Of a DNA stretch of 21,637 nt, positions 13,504 to 21,637 are shown in pieces. The position numbers and the translations under genes were made by a program. Each line of letters opens with the position of its first letter. The stretch's first letter is position 1. This DNA is from Flavobacteriaceae bacterium UBA3078 (GTDB taxonomy: Bacteria; Bacteroidota; Bacteroidia; Flavobacteriales; Flavobacteriaceae), in contig DFBO01000100.1 in the NCBI GenBank assembly GCA_002366675.1, positions 1 through 21,637 of the forward strand, written 5' to 3'. The notes below the pieces were generated by a model. It had not been told where the DNA came from. It worked only from the letters and a program-made list of their open reading frames with translations, and did no database searches.

Positions 13504-15906
13504 ATGAAACACTGCATTGTTATCATAGCTGTGTTTGTATTTGGTTTTAATGCACTTGGTCAAAACTGTCAATTATCATTTTCTGGTAAAATACAGGATT
13601 TTCACAATGGCGAACCAATAGTGAATGCCAACATACATAATAAGACTACTGACACTTATACAACATCTAATTTAGATGGCAATTTTGTGTTTAAAAATCT
13701 TTGTAAAGGAATTTATCAAATTACTATTTCTCATTTGTCATGTGAAACAAGGAATATTGAGATTAACCTTCAAGAAGATTTAGTTGAGACTGTTTATTTA
13801 GAGCATCATATAGAAGAGCTAGAAACTGTAAGTGTTGAAGGTAATTCTACATCTAAAGAAACTGCTACTGGTCAAGAAACAGTTATAAAGAAAGAGAGCA
13901 TTGACAATAATAGTTCTGCTAGTCTAGGCGATATAATTAAACAAGTAACCGGAGTTAATTCTATAAACACTGGTAATGAAATTGTGAAACCTGTTATAAA
14001 TGGATTGCATAGTAGTAGAATACTAATCATGAATAATGGTGTTAGACTTGAAAATCAAGAATGGGGAATTGAACATGCTCCAAATATCGATGTTAATGTA
14101 GCAAATTCAATTTCAGTAATTAAAGGGGCAAGTGCTTTAGCTTACGGTAGTGATGCCATTGGAGGTACTATTGTTTTAGAACCTAAAAATGTTGTCATAA
14201 AAGATACACTCTTTGGAAAAACCATAATGGGTTATAAAAGTAATGGTAGAGGTTTTAATATAAATAGTTCACTTGCCAAGAATTACAATTCTGGATGGTA
14301 TTTAAACGGAAACTTGGGTTATAAGCAAAATGGTGATTTAAAAGCACCAGACTACTACTTAAATAATACTGGATCTAAAAATATATCTGGTAGCTTTCAA
14401 AGTGGATTCAAAAGTTTTGAAAAAGGCTTTGAAGTTTATTTAAATTATATAGATAGTGAAATTGGTATTTTAAGTAGTTCGCATATTGGTAATACTGCAG
14501 ATTTGGTTGAAGCCATTAATAGCGATGAACCTTTAATTATTGAGCCTTACAGTAATTCTATAAATGCACCAAAGCAAGATGTGAGTCATTTACTAGCGAA
14601 AGCTAGTGGATTTATGCGCTTTAAATCATTTGGTAAAGTAGCCTTTCAATATGATTATCAGAACAATCATAGATATGAGTTTGATAAGCGTGTTGGAGAC
14701 GATAGAGATAAAGCTGCTGTCGATTTAAAACTTCAAACTCACAGTGTTAAAGCTGACGTGCAAGTAGATAAGCTTGGAAGATATTTGTTGAATTTTGGGT
14801 TATCTGGAAGATATCAAGATAATTTTGCTAATCCTGAAACTGGTGTTAGACGTCTTATTCCTGATTACACCAAATATGATTTTGGAGCGTATTTTATTGT
14901 AAAAGCCAATATTTCAGAAAAACTAATTGGAGATTTTGGAATCCGTTATGATTTAAATCATATTGATGCTTTAAAATACTATAAAAAAAGTCGTTGGGTA
15001 GAACGTGGTTATGATGAAGATTTTTCTGATATCATTATAGATGATATTGGAACACAGTATTTAACGAATCCTGTTTTCACTTATAATAATATTGCTATTT
15101 CTACAGGGTTACTTTTTGATTTAAATGAAGACAACGAGATTAAACTGAATTATAGTTTGTCATCCAGACCACCTAATCCTTCTGAATTATTCAGTGATGG
15201 TTTACACCATTCGGCAGCAAGAATTGAATTAGGAGACTTACGTTTAGATAAAGAAATTTCAAATAGAATTGGGTTAAGTTATCTTTTTGAGAATGATAAA
15301 TTCAATTTAACACTAGATTCGTATTTCAACAGAATTAACAATTTCATTTTTCTTAAACCAGTTGGAACGGAAGCTACGTTACGAGGTGCTTTTCCAGTTT
15401 GGGAATACACCAAAACCGATGCAAACTTATTTGGACTAGATGCCAATGTAGACTATTATCTGAATGAAGCTTTTACGTTTAATCTTCAATCATCATATAT
15501 CTATGGCCAAAATCTTGATGAAAATTTACCGCTTATTGATATGCCTTCTTTTAGATTAAGTAGCACTATTTTCTACAGCAAAGAAGAATGGAGCGACTTT
15601 AATGTAAGTTTAAATTATGTTTTTGTTGCAGAACAAAACAGATATCCAGATTATAATTTTGAAACCTATATAGCCTCTACAAATACATTTGAATTAGTTG
15701 ATATAAGCACACCTCCTCCAGCCTACAATATATTTAATTTTCAAGCTGGAATGACATTTAAGGTTTTTAATAAAAACGAGCTAAATGTTTTAGCTAGAGT
15801 AGATAATATTTTCAACACATCCTATAGAGAGTACTTAAATAGATTAAGGTATTTTGCTGATGATACCGGAAGAAATATAAGCATACAATTACAATTAAAT
15901 TATTAA
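13504..15906 (+). CDS. TonB-dependent outer-membrane receptor, probably for metal uptake
   Basis: Outer-membrane active transporter of 800 residues. A signal peptide (1-20, ending NALGQ) is followed by a carboxypeptidase-regulatory-like beta domain (about 25-100) typical of Bacteroidota. The plug (about 115-230) contains SLGDIIKQVTGV, NGLHSSRILIMNNGVRLENQ and IKGASALAYGSDAIGG, and a 22-strand-type barrel ends in aromatic QLQLNY. The plug segment with EHAPNIDV at 190-197 resembles the DHAVAVDP stretch of the zinc receptor ZnuD, so zinc or another metal is the best substrate guess; this is inference. It is not SusC-like: the length is too short and no SusD partner is present. The context is a His/Cys-rich small protein upstream, a Fur-like palindrome in the gap, and an acidic lipoprotein 19 bp downstream. 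No convincing -7 box lies in the gap. Confidence 0.92.
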   Translation: MKHCIVIIAVFVFGFNALGQNCQLSFSGKIQDFHNGEPIVNANIHNKTTDTYTTSNLDGNFVFKNLCKGIYQITISHLSCETRNIEINLQEDLVETVYLEHHIEELETVSVEGNSTSKETATGQETVIKKESIDNNSSASLGDIIKQVTGVNSINTGNEIVKPVINGLHSSRILIMNNGVRLENQEWGIEHAPNIDVNVANSISVIKGASALAYGSDAIGGTIVLEPKNVVIKDTLFGKTIMGYKSNGRGFNINSSLAKNYNSGWYLNGNLGYKQNGDLKAPDYYLNNTGSKNISGSFQSGFKSFEKGFEVYLNYIDSEIGILSSSHIGNTADLVEAINSDEPLIIEPYSNSINAPKQDVSHLLAKASGFMRFKSFGKVAFQYDYQNNHRYEFDKRVGDDRDKAAVDLKLQTHSVKADVQVDKLGRYLLNFGLSGRYQDNFANPETGVRRLIPDYTKYDFGAYFIVKANISEKLIGDFGIRYDLNHIDALKYYKKSRWVERGYDEDFSDIIIDDIGTQYLTNPVFTYNNIAISTGLLFDLNEDNEIKLNYSLSSRPPNPSELFSDGLHHSAARIELGDLRLDKEISNRIGLSYLFENDKFNLTLDSYFNRINNFIFLKPVGTEATLRGAFPVWEYTKTDANLFGLDANVDYYLNEAFTFNLQSSYIYGQNLDENLPLIDMPSFRLSSTIFYSKEEWSDFNVSLNYVFVAEQNRYPDYNFETYIASTNTFELVDISTPPPAYNIFNFQAGMTFKVFNKNELNVLARVDNIFNTSYREYLNRLRYFADDTGRNISIQLQLNY

Positions 15907-15925
15907 ATAAAAAACAAAACAAATT

Positions 15926-16510
15926 ATGAAATCATTTTTAAAATTATTAACATTAGTACTAATAGCAAATCTTGCTGTATCATGCTCAAATGATGATGAT
16001 GCCACAGTTCCACCACCAGTTAACGAAGAAGAAGTTATAACAACATTAACTGTGACGTTTATGCCTCAAGGTGGAGGCACAATTGTGGAATTAAAAACAC
16101 AAGATTTAGATGGAGATGGACCAGATGCTCCTGTTGTAACAGTTTTAGGCTCTTTTCAAGCCAACACTACTTATACAGGTGCAGTTGAATTTTTAAATGA
16201 GTTAGAGAATCCTGCAGAAGACATTACGGAAGAAGTTGCCGAAGAAGCACTCGAACACCAAGTCTTTTTTAATGTCACTAACAATTTAGGTGCTGTAACA
16301 TATAATGACCTGGATAGCGATGGTAATCCTATTGGTTTGGATGTTACTTTTCAAACAGCAGATACAGGCACTCCAATTAATGGAGCAATGACGGTTACAT
16401 TGAGACATGATCCTAATAAAGGTGCAGCTGGTGTAAGTGATGGTGATATTACTAATGCTGGTGGTGAAACTGATATTGAAACAACATTCACTCCTATTAC
16501 TGTTGAGTAA
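15926..16510 (+). CDS. Acidic lipoprotein, probably surface-exposed, partner of the TonB receptor
   Basis: 194 residues. Lipobox LAVSC with Cys20, followed by SNDDD, which resembles the lipoprotein export signal that sends Bacteroidota lipoproteins to the cell surface. The mature protein is strongly acidic and beta-rich. Two Asp-rich loops look like divalent-metal sites: DLDGDG at 60-65, and DLDSDGNPIGLD at 128-139 with Asp at loop positions 1, 3, 5 and 12. An acidic segment EDITEEVAEEALEHQVFF (98-115) includes His111, and LRHDP includes His161. I remember similar short lipoproteins encoded next to TonB receptors in flavobacteria, some labelled 'type 1 periplasmic binding fold superfamily', but no function is established. 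It lies 19 bp after the receptor gene and ahead of a terminator, so it is the last gene of that unit. Metal capture for the receptor is inference. Confidence 0.8.
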   Translation: MKSFLKLLTLVLIANLAVSCSNDDDATVPPPVNEEEVITTLTVTFMPQGGGTIVELKTQDLDGDGPDAPVVTVLGSFQANTTYTGAVEFLNELENPAEDITEEVAEEALEHQVFFNVTNNLGAVTYNDLDSDGNPIGLDVTFQTADTGTPINGAMTVTLRHDPNKGAAGVSDGDITNAGGETDIETTFTPITVE

Positions 16511-16530
16511 TATTTTTTTTTGAAAAATTT

Positions 16531-16565
16531 AAAAAAAGACAACCTATTATTGGTTGTCTTTTTTT
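16531..16565. terminator. Two-way terminator between convergent genes
   Basis: Perfect 14-bp stem: AAAAAAAGACAACC (16531-16544) and its complement (16552-16565), 7-nt loop, A/T tracts on both sides. It lies 20 bp past the lipoprotein stop. On the minus strand it overlaps the end of the convergent gene: the left side of the loop contains that gene's stop codon (16547-16549), and the right arm encodes its last residues (KKKDNQ). Confidence 0.9.
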
Positions 16566-16855
16566 TTAATTAAATTATCAGCCTCATCAATTTCCCCTTT
16601 TTTAAACACATAAGTATATAGCCACATAAGTGTAAACGATGGAATAATGTCTAACATTGGTAGTGCTTCTTCAACAAACGAAATAACAGCTGCAACTTTA
16701 CCAGCTCTTCCTGCATAAAGTTTTGTCATTAAATAGGCAGATAATGGAGCCCATACAAAATCAAATGGAGGGAATATAATGGATACATATCCTAACAAAT
16801 CGAATAGAAGTCCTAATAATAGTTTTTTAGTTTTTGAGCTTTTGTCTAAATTCAT
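16547..16855 (-). CDS. Small conserved-looking membrane protein
   Basis: 102 residues, two or three hydrophobic segments (about 10-32, 34-45 and 70-86), a basic N-terminus and a charged C-terminus. The pattern FDLLGYVSIIFPPFDFVWAPLSAYLMTKLYAGRAGK, broken here as FDLLGYVSI...FDFVWAPLSA...KLYAGRAGK, is familiar from unnamed Bacteroidota membrane proteins, but I know no function. Coding is credible because of regular helix spacing and because the gene ends exactly at a terminator. Its last codons are inside the terminator stem and its stop is in the loop. Its 5' side is a 260-bp gap shared with the divergent DUF5916 gene. No convincing -7 box was found on this strand. Confidence 0.78.
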   Translation of the reverse strand: MNLDKSSKTKKLLLGLLFDLLGYVSIIFPPFDFVWAPLSAYLMTKLYAGRAGKVAAVISFVEEALPMLDIIPSFTLMWLYTYVFKKGEIDEADNLIKKKDNQ

Positions 16856-17031
16856 ATAATAACATGTTAATTAGCAATCTATTAACAAATAGTGTTCCAC
16901 TTTCTAGTTCTAAACATTTTCTTAAATATATATTATAGAAATCAATTAGTTACAATATTTCTCTAACAAGACATTAACACTTTCTAAAGGTTTTTAACTT
17001 TTAGTTAGTAAAATGGTATTGTCTACAAACT

Positions 17032-17039
17032 TAGATTTG
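17032..17039 (+). promoter_or_regulatory. Candidate -7 element for the DUF5916 gene
   Basis: TAGATTTG, an exact TAnnTTTG match, 76 bp before the start codon. No clear -33 TTTG at the right distance. The leader would be about 70 nt and would include the ATCA repeat. Confidence 0.45.
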
Positions 17040-17083
17040 CTTAATCAAGTGTAACAATATTTCATTTTTGTTCTCATTATTAC

Positions 17084-17103
17084 ATCAATCAATCAATCAA
17101 TCA
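17084..17103 (+). repeat. Tetranucleotide repeat (ATCA)5 in the leader
   Basis: Five perfect tandem copies of ATCA ending 12 bp before the ATG at 17116, in the predicted 5' untranslated region. Slippage could change the spacing between upstream signals and the start codon. It lies outside the reading frame of the chosen start. Only the copy number is seen; variability is untested. Confidence 0.8.
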
Positions 17104-17115
17104 AAAAACAAAATT

Positions 17116-19548
17116 ATGAAACATTTTGTATTCATAGCATTACTTTTCTTAGCTATTTCTAGCGTCTATTGTCAAGAAAAAAAATCTCTTCAAATACAGA
17201 GAGCAACCATTGCACCAAAAATAGATGGTGTATTAAATGATGAAGCATGGCAAGATGCAGAAATAGCTGAAAATTTTATTCAGTTTAGGCCTGAAGTTGG
17301 AAATAAAAAAGAAGATTATCAAAAAACTCAAGTTAGAGTTACTTATGATGATGATGCCATATACTTTGCAGCTTATCTTTATGATAATCCAGATGAGATT
17401 ATGAAACAGTTTCAAAGTCGTGATAATTTTGGAATTAATGACTTTTTTGGGGTCATTATAAATCCGAATAACGATTCGCAAAACGATACTGAATTTTTTG
17501 TTTTTCCAACAGGAAATCAAGCAGATGCTATTCAATCTCCAGGAATTGGAGAAGATTTTGGATGGAATGCTGTATGGCAAAGTGCTGTAAAAATTGTAGA
17601 AGACGGTTGGGTTGTAGAAATGAAAATTCCATATTCAACCTTACGTTTTTCAAATAAAAAAGAACATGTATGGGGATTGCAATTTCATAGACAATTTAGG
17701 TCTGACAGATCTCAATATACCTGGAACCCTATAAACCCAGAAGTTGGAAGTGGGAGCCTTTATCATGGAGAAATAAAAGGACTAAAAGACATCCAACCTC
17801 CTACTCGATTAATGCTTTATCCTTATGCTTCAACAGTTATTAGTAAAAAAGGTGAAGCAGACATTACAGATGAATATAATATTGGACTTGATTTAAAATA
17901 CGGAATTACAGAGAATTTTACATTAGATGCAACTTTAATCCCTGACTTTAGTCAAGTAGGTTTCGATGATGTTCAATTAAATCTTGGACCTTTTGAGCAG
18001 CAGTTCTCCGAACAAAGACAATTCTTTACAGAAGGAGTTGATTTATTTACCAAAGGTAATTTGTTCTATTCAAGACGAATTGGAAATGCACCTACTGGAA
18101 ATCCAGATCTTGAAGAAGATGAAATTGTTTCAGATTATCCAGACAAAGTAAAAACCTTAAACGCTTTTAAAATTTCTGGAAGAACCAAAAATGGTTTAGG
18201 AGTTGGACTTTTTAATGCTATTACTGAAAAGACGTATGCAACTATCAATGATACGATAACAAATGATTCAAGAAAAGAGTTAGTAGAACCACTTACTAAT
18301 TACAATATTTTTGTAATAGATCAGCAGTTTAATGGAAATTCGTCTGTAAGTTTAATAAACACTAATGTGACTAGAAATGGTCATTTTCGTGATGCAAATG
18401 TCACTGCAGTCTTATTAGATTACGCAAACAAGAAAAACACTGTTGGCGTTGAGGCAGCAGTAAAGCATAGCTTTTTAAATTTAGAAGAGGATAACCAAAG
18501 TGGATTTAATACTGAAATCGAAATTGGAAAAATTAGTGGTAACTATCAATACAGTTTTGCACATAGACTTGCAGACGAAAAATACGATATAAACGATTTA
18601 GGCATCCTTTTTAGAAACAACTACAGTAATTTTAGTGCCGATTTCTCTTACCGAATTTTCGAGCCTGTGGGTAATCTAATAGGTTTTAATTATGGTTTTT
18701 GGGCTAATTACAGAATGTTGTATAACCCAAGTACATATACTGGAAAAAATATAGGTGGACGTGTTTTCTTTCAAACCAAAAGTCTGTTAGCTTATGGTGG
18801 AAGCGTTAATTATGAAATTGGGAAACAATACGATTATTTTGAAGCAAGAACAGAAGGTCGCTATTTTATTTATGAAAATTGGGTGAACGCAAATGCATGG
18901 ATTTCTACCAATTACAACAAAAAATTTGCTTACGATTTTAACTTAGGTTTTGGAACCCTGTTTGAAGATGGCAGAGATATGTTTAATTTTGATTTTAGAA
19001 TTAGCCCTAGAGTTCGCTTTAACGATAGATTTACATTAATATATAATATGAATTTCAACAACTCTAATGGTGGAAGAGGTTATATACAAGATTTAAATAA
19101 CGAAATCATTTTTGGTCAACGTGATAGAACTACGTTAGTAAATAGCTTAACTGGAAATTATAATTTTAATGTTTTTCATGCTTTATCTTTAACATTTAGA
19201 AATTACTGGAGTGTTGTAACTTACAACAATCAATTATATACTTTAGAAAATAATGGTCACTTAAGTACTGAAGATGGTTATACATTAGATGATGTTAGCA
19301 ACCCAAATGTAAATTTCAATACTTGGAATCTAGATTTTGGCTATTCATGGCAGTTTGCTCCTGGAAGCACACTAACAGCACTATACAGAAATAGTTTATT
19401 CGATTTTTCAAACGCTTCTAGAGATACTTATTTCGATAGTGTTGGAAATCTTTTTAATCAACCAATAGATCATAATTTCTCTTTACGAGTTGTCTATTTT
19501 ATTGATTACAACAATGTTAAAAACATTTTTAACAAGAAACATAGCTGA
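17116..19548 (+). CDS. Exported DUF5916 protein with N-terminal CBM9-like domain
   Basis: 810 residues. The start at 17116 gives a clean signal peptide (MKHFVFIALLFLAISSVYCQ); an in-frame TTG at 17068 only adds translation of the ATCA repeat. After the signal is a carbohydrate-binding-module-9-like beta sandwich (about 25-195), with the usual APKIDGVLNDEAWQDAE opening and later VWQSAVKIVEDGWVVEMKIPYSTLRF. The remainder (about 215-810) has the amphipathic strands and aromatic turns of an outer-membrane barrel, including the DLKYGITENFTLDATLIPDFSQVG-type region seen in DUF5916 proteins. It ends with a few charged residues (NIFNKKHS) instead of a terminal aromatic. The ligand is unknown; carbohydrate binding should not be assumed. 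It is a single gene, with lolD starting 53 bp downstream behind its own weak promoter. Confidence 0.88.
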   Translation: MKHFVFIALLFLAISSVYCQEKKSLQIQRATIAPKIDGVLNDEAWQDAEIAENFIQFRPEVGNKKEDYQKTQVRVTYDDDAIYFAAYLYDNPDEIMKQFQSRDNFGINDFFGVIINPNNDSQNDTEFFVFPTGNQADAIQSPGIGEDFGWNAVWQSAVKIVEDGWVVEMKIPYSTLRFSNKKEHVWGLQFHRQFRSDRSQYTWNPINPEVGSGSLYHGEIKGLKDIQPPTRLMLYPYASTVISKKGEADITDEYNIGLDLKYGITENFTLDATLIPDFSQVGFDDVQLNLGPFEQQFSEQRQFFTEGVDLFTKGNLFYSRRIGNAPTGNPDLEEDEIVSDYPDKVKTLNAFKISGRTKNGLGVGLFNAITEKTYATINDTITNDSRKELVEPLTNYNIFVIDQQFNGNSSVSLINTNVTRNGHFRDANVTAVLLDYANKKNTVGVEAAVKHSFLNLEEDNQSGFNTEIEIGKISGNYQYSFAHRLADEKYDINDLGILFRNNYSNFSADFSYRIFEPVGNLIGFNYGFWANYRMLYNPSTYTGKNIGGRVFFQTKSLLAYGGSVNYEIGKQYDYFEARTEGRYFIYENWVNANAWISTNYNKKFAYDFNLGFGTLFEDGRDMFNFDFRISPRVRFNDRFTLIYNMNFNNSNGGRGYIQDLNNEIIFGQRDRTTLVNSLTGNYNFNVFHALSLTFRNYWSVVTYNNQLYTLENNGHLSTEDGYTLDDVSNPNVNFNTWNLDFGYSWQFAPGSTLTALYRNSLFDFSNASRDTYFDSVGNLFNQPIDHNFSLRVVYFIDYNNVKNIFNKKHS

Positions 19549-19601
19549 TAATTGTACAAAACGTCTTATTGTCTTAAATTCACCACAACATTACGTTTTA
19601 T

Positions 19602-20264
19602 ATGATTCAAGCAAAAAATATTCACAAGTACTATAACGATTTACATGTATTAAAAGGTGTAGATTTAGACATTAAAAAAAGTGAAATAGTATCTATTGTT
19701 GGTGCTTCTGGAGCAGGAAAAACCACCTTACTACAAATACTTGGAACATTAGACAAGCCATCTTCAAAAGATACATGCAACTTTGTAATTAACGATACGA
19801 ATATTAGTTCGCTAAACGATAAAGCATTGGCTAAATTTAGAAACGAGCATATTGGATTTATTTTTCAGTTCCATCAGTTATTACCAGAGTTTACAGCTTT
19901 AGAAAACGTTTGTATTCCTGCTTATATAAAGAAGACTAAGAAGAATGAGGCAGAAAAAAGAGCCAAAGAACTTCTAGATTTTTTAGGACTGAAAGATAGA
20001 TACCATCATAAACCAAATGAGCTTTCTGGTGGCGAACAACAAAGAGTAGCAGTTGCTAGAGCATTGATAAATAATCCTGAACTTATTTTTGCCGATGAAC
20101 CTTCTGGAAATTTAGATAGCGAATCTGCAGAAAACCTACATCAATTGTTTTTTAAACTTCGAGATGAGTTTGGCCAAACCTTTGTAATAGTTACACATAA
20201 TCAAGAATTGGCCGACATGGCTGATAGGAAACTAACCATGGTTGATGGAAAAATCATATATTAG
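19602..20264 (+). CDS. lolD: ABC transporter ATPase, LolD type
   Basis: 220-residue ATP-binding subunit of the LolD/MacB-type family. The best call is LolD, which powers release of lipoproteins from the inner membrane by LolCE. Walker A GASGAGKT is at 34-41, the Q-loop is Gln89 in GFIFQFHQLLPEFTALENV, and the signature LSGGEQQR begins at residue 141. Walker B LIFADEP has Glu166, and the H-loop is His199. The Q-loop context and length are typical of LolD. No permease gene is adjacent, so a different MacB-type partner cannot be excluded. TTG at 19552-19554, a 20-bp gap and TAAATTCA at 19575-19582 form a partial promoter match. The next gene follows after 24 bp and may be co-transcribed. Confidence 0.88.
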   Translation: MIQAKNIHKYYNDLHVLKGVDLDIKKSEIVSIVGASGAGKTTLLQILGTLDKPSSKDTCNFVINDTNISSLNDKALAKFRNEHIGFIFQFHQLLPEFTALENVCIPAYIKKTKKNEAEKRAKELLDFLGLKDRYHHKPNELSGGEQQRVAVARALINNPELIFADEPSGNLDSESAENLHQLFFKLRDEFGQTFVIVTHNQELADMADRKLTMVDGKIIY

Positions 20265-20288
20265 TAGATGATTAACTAACCAAACCAT

Positions 20289-21637
20289 ATGCTATTCATA
20301 CTTCTTTCTTGGATTTATATTTTAGCAATTACTTTAGTGGTAGGAGTGAGTATTAATCGCTTATTAAAACTTCAAGATGTCAACCAGATTCTAGTGCTAT
20401 TTCATGGTTTTTTTGGCATCACTTTAATAGCTGGATTTTGGGCAATTATTTTACCAATTGACTGGAAATTTCATGTGTTTCTTATAATTTTATCCATCAT
20501 TTTATTTTATGTAAATATCTCATTTATAAAAAAATATCTGAGTTCAATTAAACATGAACTTAATAAAATATCTAAATTCTTTAAAATTGTATTTGTTATT
20601 ATATTTGGACTTGTTTTAGCACAATCTGCCTCTCCTCCATTCTTACTAGATAATGAATCTTATTACATACAAACCATAGCTTGGTTAAACGAGTTTGGCT
20701 TTGTAAATGGACTCATCAACCTACATTTATTTTTAGGTCAAACAAGTGGTTGGCATATCTTGCAAAGTGCTTTTAGTTTCAGTTTTATATATGATGGTTT
20801 TAACGACTTAAACGGTCTCTGCCTTTTATTAGGAAACTTGTATGCACTCATTAAATTGAATGATTATTACAAAAAGGGTCGCAATCCACTAGATTTAGTA
20901 GTTGGTCTCTTCCCTATTTTTAATGTGTTTTTGTTTCAATTTGTTAGTTCTCCATCACCAGATTTGGCAATTTATGTCATGTCCTTATTTGTGTTTTATG
21001 GCTTTTTAATGAATTACCATGCATGCAGTAAAAATGGTATCGTTTCTTTAGTCATGCTTACCTCGTTTTTAATTCTTATTAAAGCAACAACCATTGTTTT
21101 CACTTTATTTCCATTAATTATCTATATAAAACATTATAAACACGTCAAGCAATACACGTTTAAAATAAGCATGGTTGTGTTACTAATTATAGGTTTGGTA
21201 GCAATCAAGAACATTATAATAACTGGAAACCCTATCTATCCATTAGTTGGCTTGGAAGGTTTAAAAGCTAGTTGGAGTTTACCAACTAACATGGAGACTT
21301 ACTTTTATAATTACGCCAAAGCTTATGGTTATGCTGTAACACCAGAAGTTTATAGCAATACTTCTTATGTCCCTTTAATTAAAAGTTGGGTTTTACAAAC
21401 TGGAATGGATGGCTTATTTAATAAGCTCATACTTTTGGTTTTAGTTTTGTTCTTATTCTTTTTAAAGAAATTCAAGAACAATAAAGCCGTCCTATTTATA
21501 TATGGAATTTCATGGCTACAGCTATTATTGTTATTTACAACATCGCCTCAATACAGATTCTACATACCTTTTCTGATGATTCTTTCACTTTTTCTTATTG
21601 CTGAATTTATTACATCTAAAAAACTTACGAAAGGCTT
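20289..21637 (+). CDS. Multi-spanning membrane protein, LIC_10190-like, 3' end missing
   Basis: Open from the ATG at 20289 to the window edge (449 complete codons), so partial. Many hydrophobic helices are visible (at least nine). An external-type loop after the third contains DNESYYIQTIAWLNEFGFV, followed by GLINLHLFLGQTSGWHILQ. Later come SSPSPDLAIYVM and TTSPQYRFYIPF. This order of motifs matches my memory of the LIC_10190 membrane-protein family of Bacteroidota and Leptospira, and it recalls GT-C glycosyltransferases, where an acidic residue in the first large loop and a YRFYIPF-type helix occur. Glycosyl transfer is inference. It lies 24 bp after lolD. Confidence 0.75.
   Translation, partial: MLFILLSWIYILAITLVVGVSINRLLKLQDVNQILVLFHGFFGITLIAGFWAIILPIDWKFHVFLIILSIILFYVNISFIKKYLSSIKHELNKISKFFKIVFVIIFGLVLAQSASPPFLLDNESYYIQTIAWLNEFGFVNGLINLHLFLGQTSGWHILQSAFSFSFIYDGFNDLNGLCLLLGNLYALIKLNDYYKKGRNPLDLVVGLFPIFNVFLFQFVSSPSPDLAIYVMSLFVFYGFLMNYHACSKNGIVSLVMLTSFLILIKATTIVFTLFPLIIYIKHYKHVKQYTFKISMVVLLIIGLVAIKNIIITGNPIYPLVGLEGLKASWSLPTNMETYFYNYAKAYGYAVTPEVYSNTSYVPLIKSWVLQTGMDGLFNKLILLVLVLFLFFLKKFKNNKAVLFIYGISWLQLLLLFTTSPQYRFYIPFLMILSLFLIAEFITSKKLTKG

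Noticed and set aside
13504..16510. SusC/SusD glycan-uptake pair
   Set aside because: The receptor is 800 residues (SusC proteins are usually around 1000), and the downstream lipoprotein is far too small and beta-rich to be SusD.
16861..16868. Palindrome AACATGTT upstream of the small membrane protein gene
   Set aside because: Only 8 bp and not tied to a promoter; expected often by chance in AT-rich DNA.
17068..17115. TTG start 48 bp upstream of the DUF5916 start
   Set aside because: It would translate the ATCA repeat and put 16 polar residues before a clean signal peptide. The ATG at 17116 is far better.

Overview
The window looks like the chromosome of a marine-type Flavobacteriaceae (Bacteroidota). 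The DNA is AT-rich. Promoter-like sites follow the Bacteroidota TTTG / TAnnTTTG pattern, and Shine-Dalgarno sequences are weak or absent. Gene content fits as well: DUF5916 exported protein, TonB receptor with an N-terminal carboxypeptidase-regulatory-like domain, lipoproteins, DUF937, and a LIC_10190-like membrane protein. The genus cannot be named from the sequence alone. Almost everything is ordinary chromosomal backbone. No tRNA, rRNA, CRISPR array, transposase or phage gene was seen.

Left part, minus strand (1-5705): a topoisomerase IV operon read parE, then a two-helix membrane protein of unknown function, then parC (cut by the window edge). Its three reading frames overlap by 4 bp and 1 bp. 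Upstream lies ychF, closed by a strong hairpin terminator. Next comes a secreted esterase (5969-7432, minus). It is tightly bounded by two inverted copies of a hairpin element sharing the ends CGCTTATCG and GTTGGCAwACrTTA. This cassette-like unit is the most unusual structure in the window.

Centre (7620-11930): a ferredoxin (minus) and a LuxC-type acyl-CoA reductase (plus) diverge from overlapping promoters centred on a 14-bp palindrome. The reductase is followed by serC and serA, the first two committed steps of serine synthesis in reverse map order, and then by a DUF937 protein. Strong terminators follow serA and the DUF937 gene.

Right-centre (12129-16855): a small lipoprotein, then a likely metal-uptake group. 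This group comprises a four-helix membrane protein, a His/Cys-rich small membrane-anchored protein, a TonB-dependent receptor with ZnuD-like plug features, and an acidic, probably surface-exposed lipoprotein. A Fur-family-like palindrome sits just before the receptor. The group ends in a two-way terminator shared with a convergent small membrane protein gene.

Right end (17116-21637, plus): an exported DUF5916/CBM9-like outer-membrane protein with a five-unit ATCA repeat in its leader, a LolD-type ABC ATPase, and the first 449 codons of a multi-spanning membrane protein resembling the LIC_10190 family. No gene-free stretch exceeds about 300 bases.
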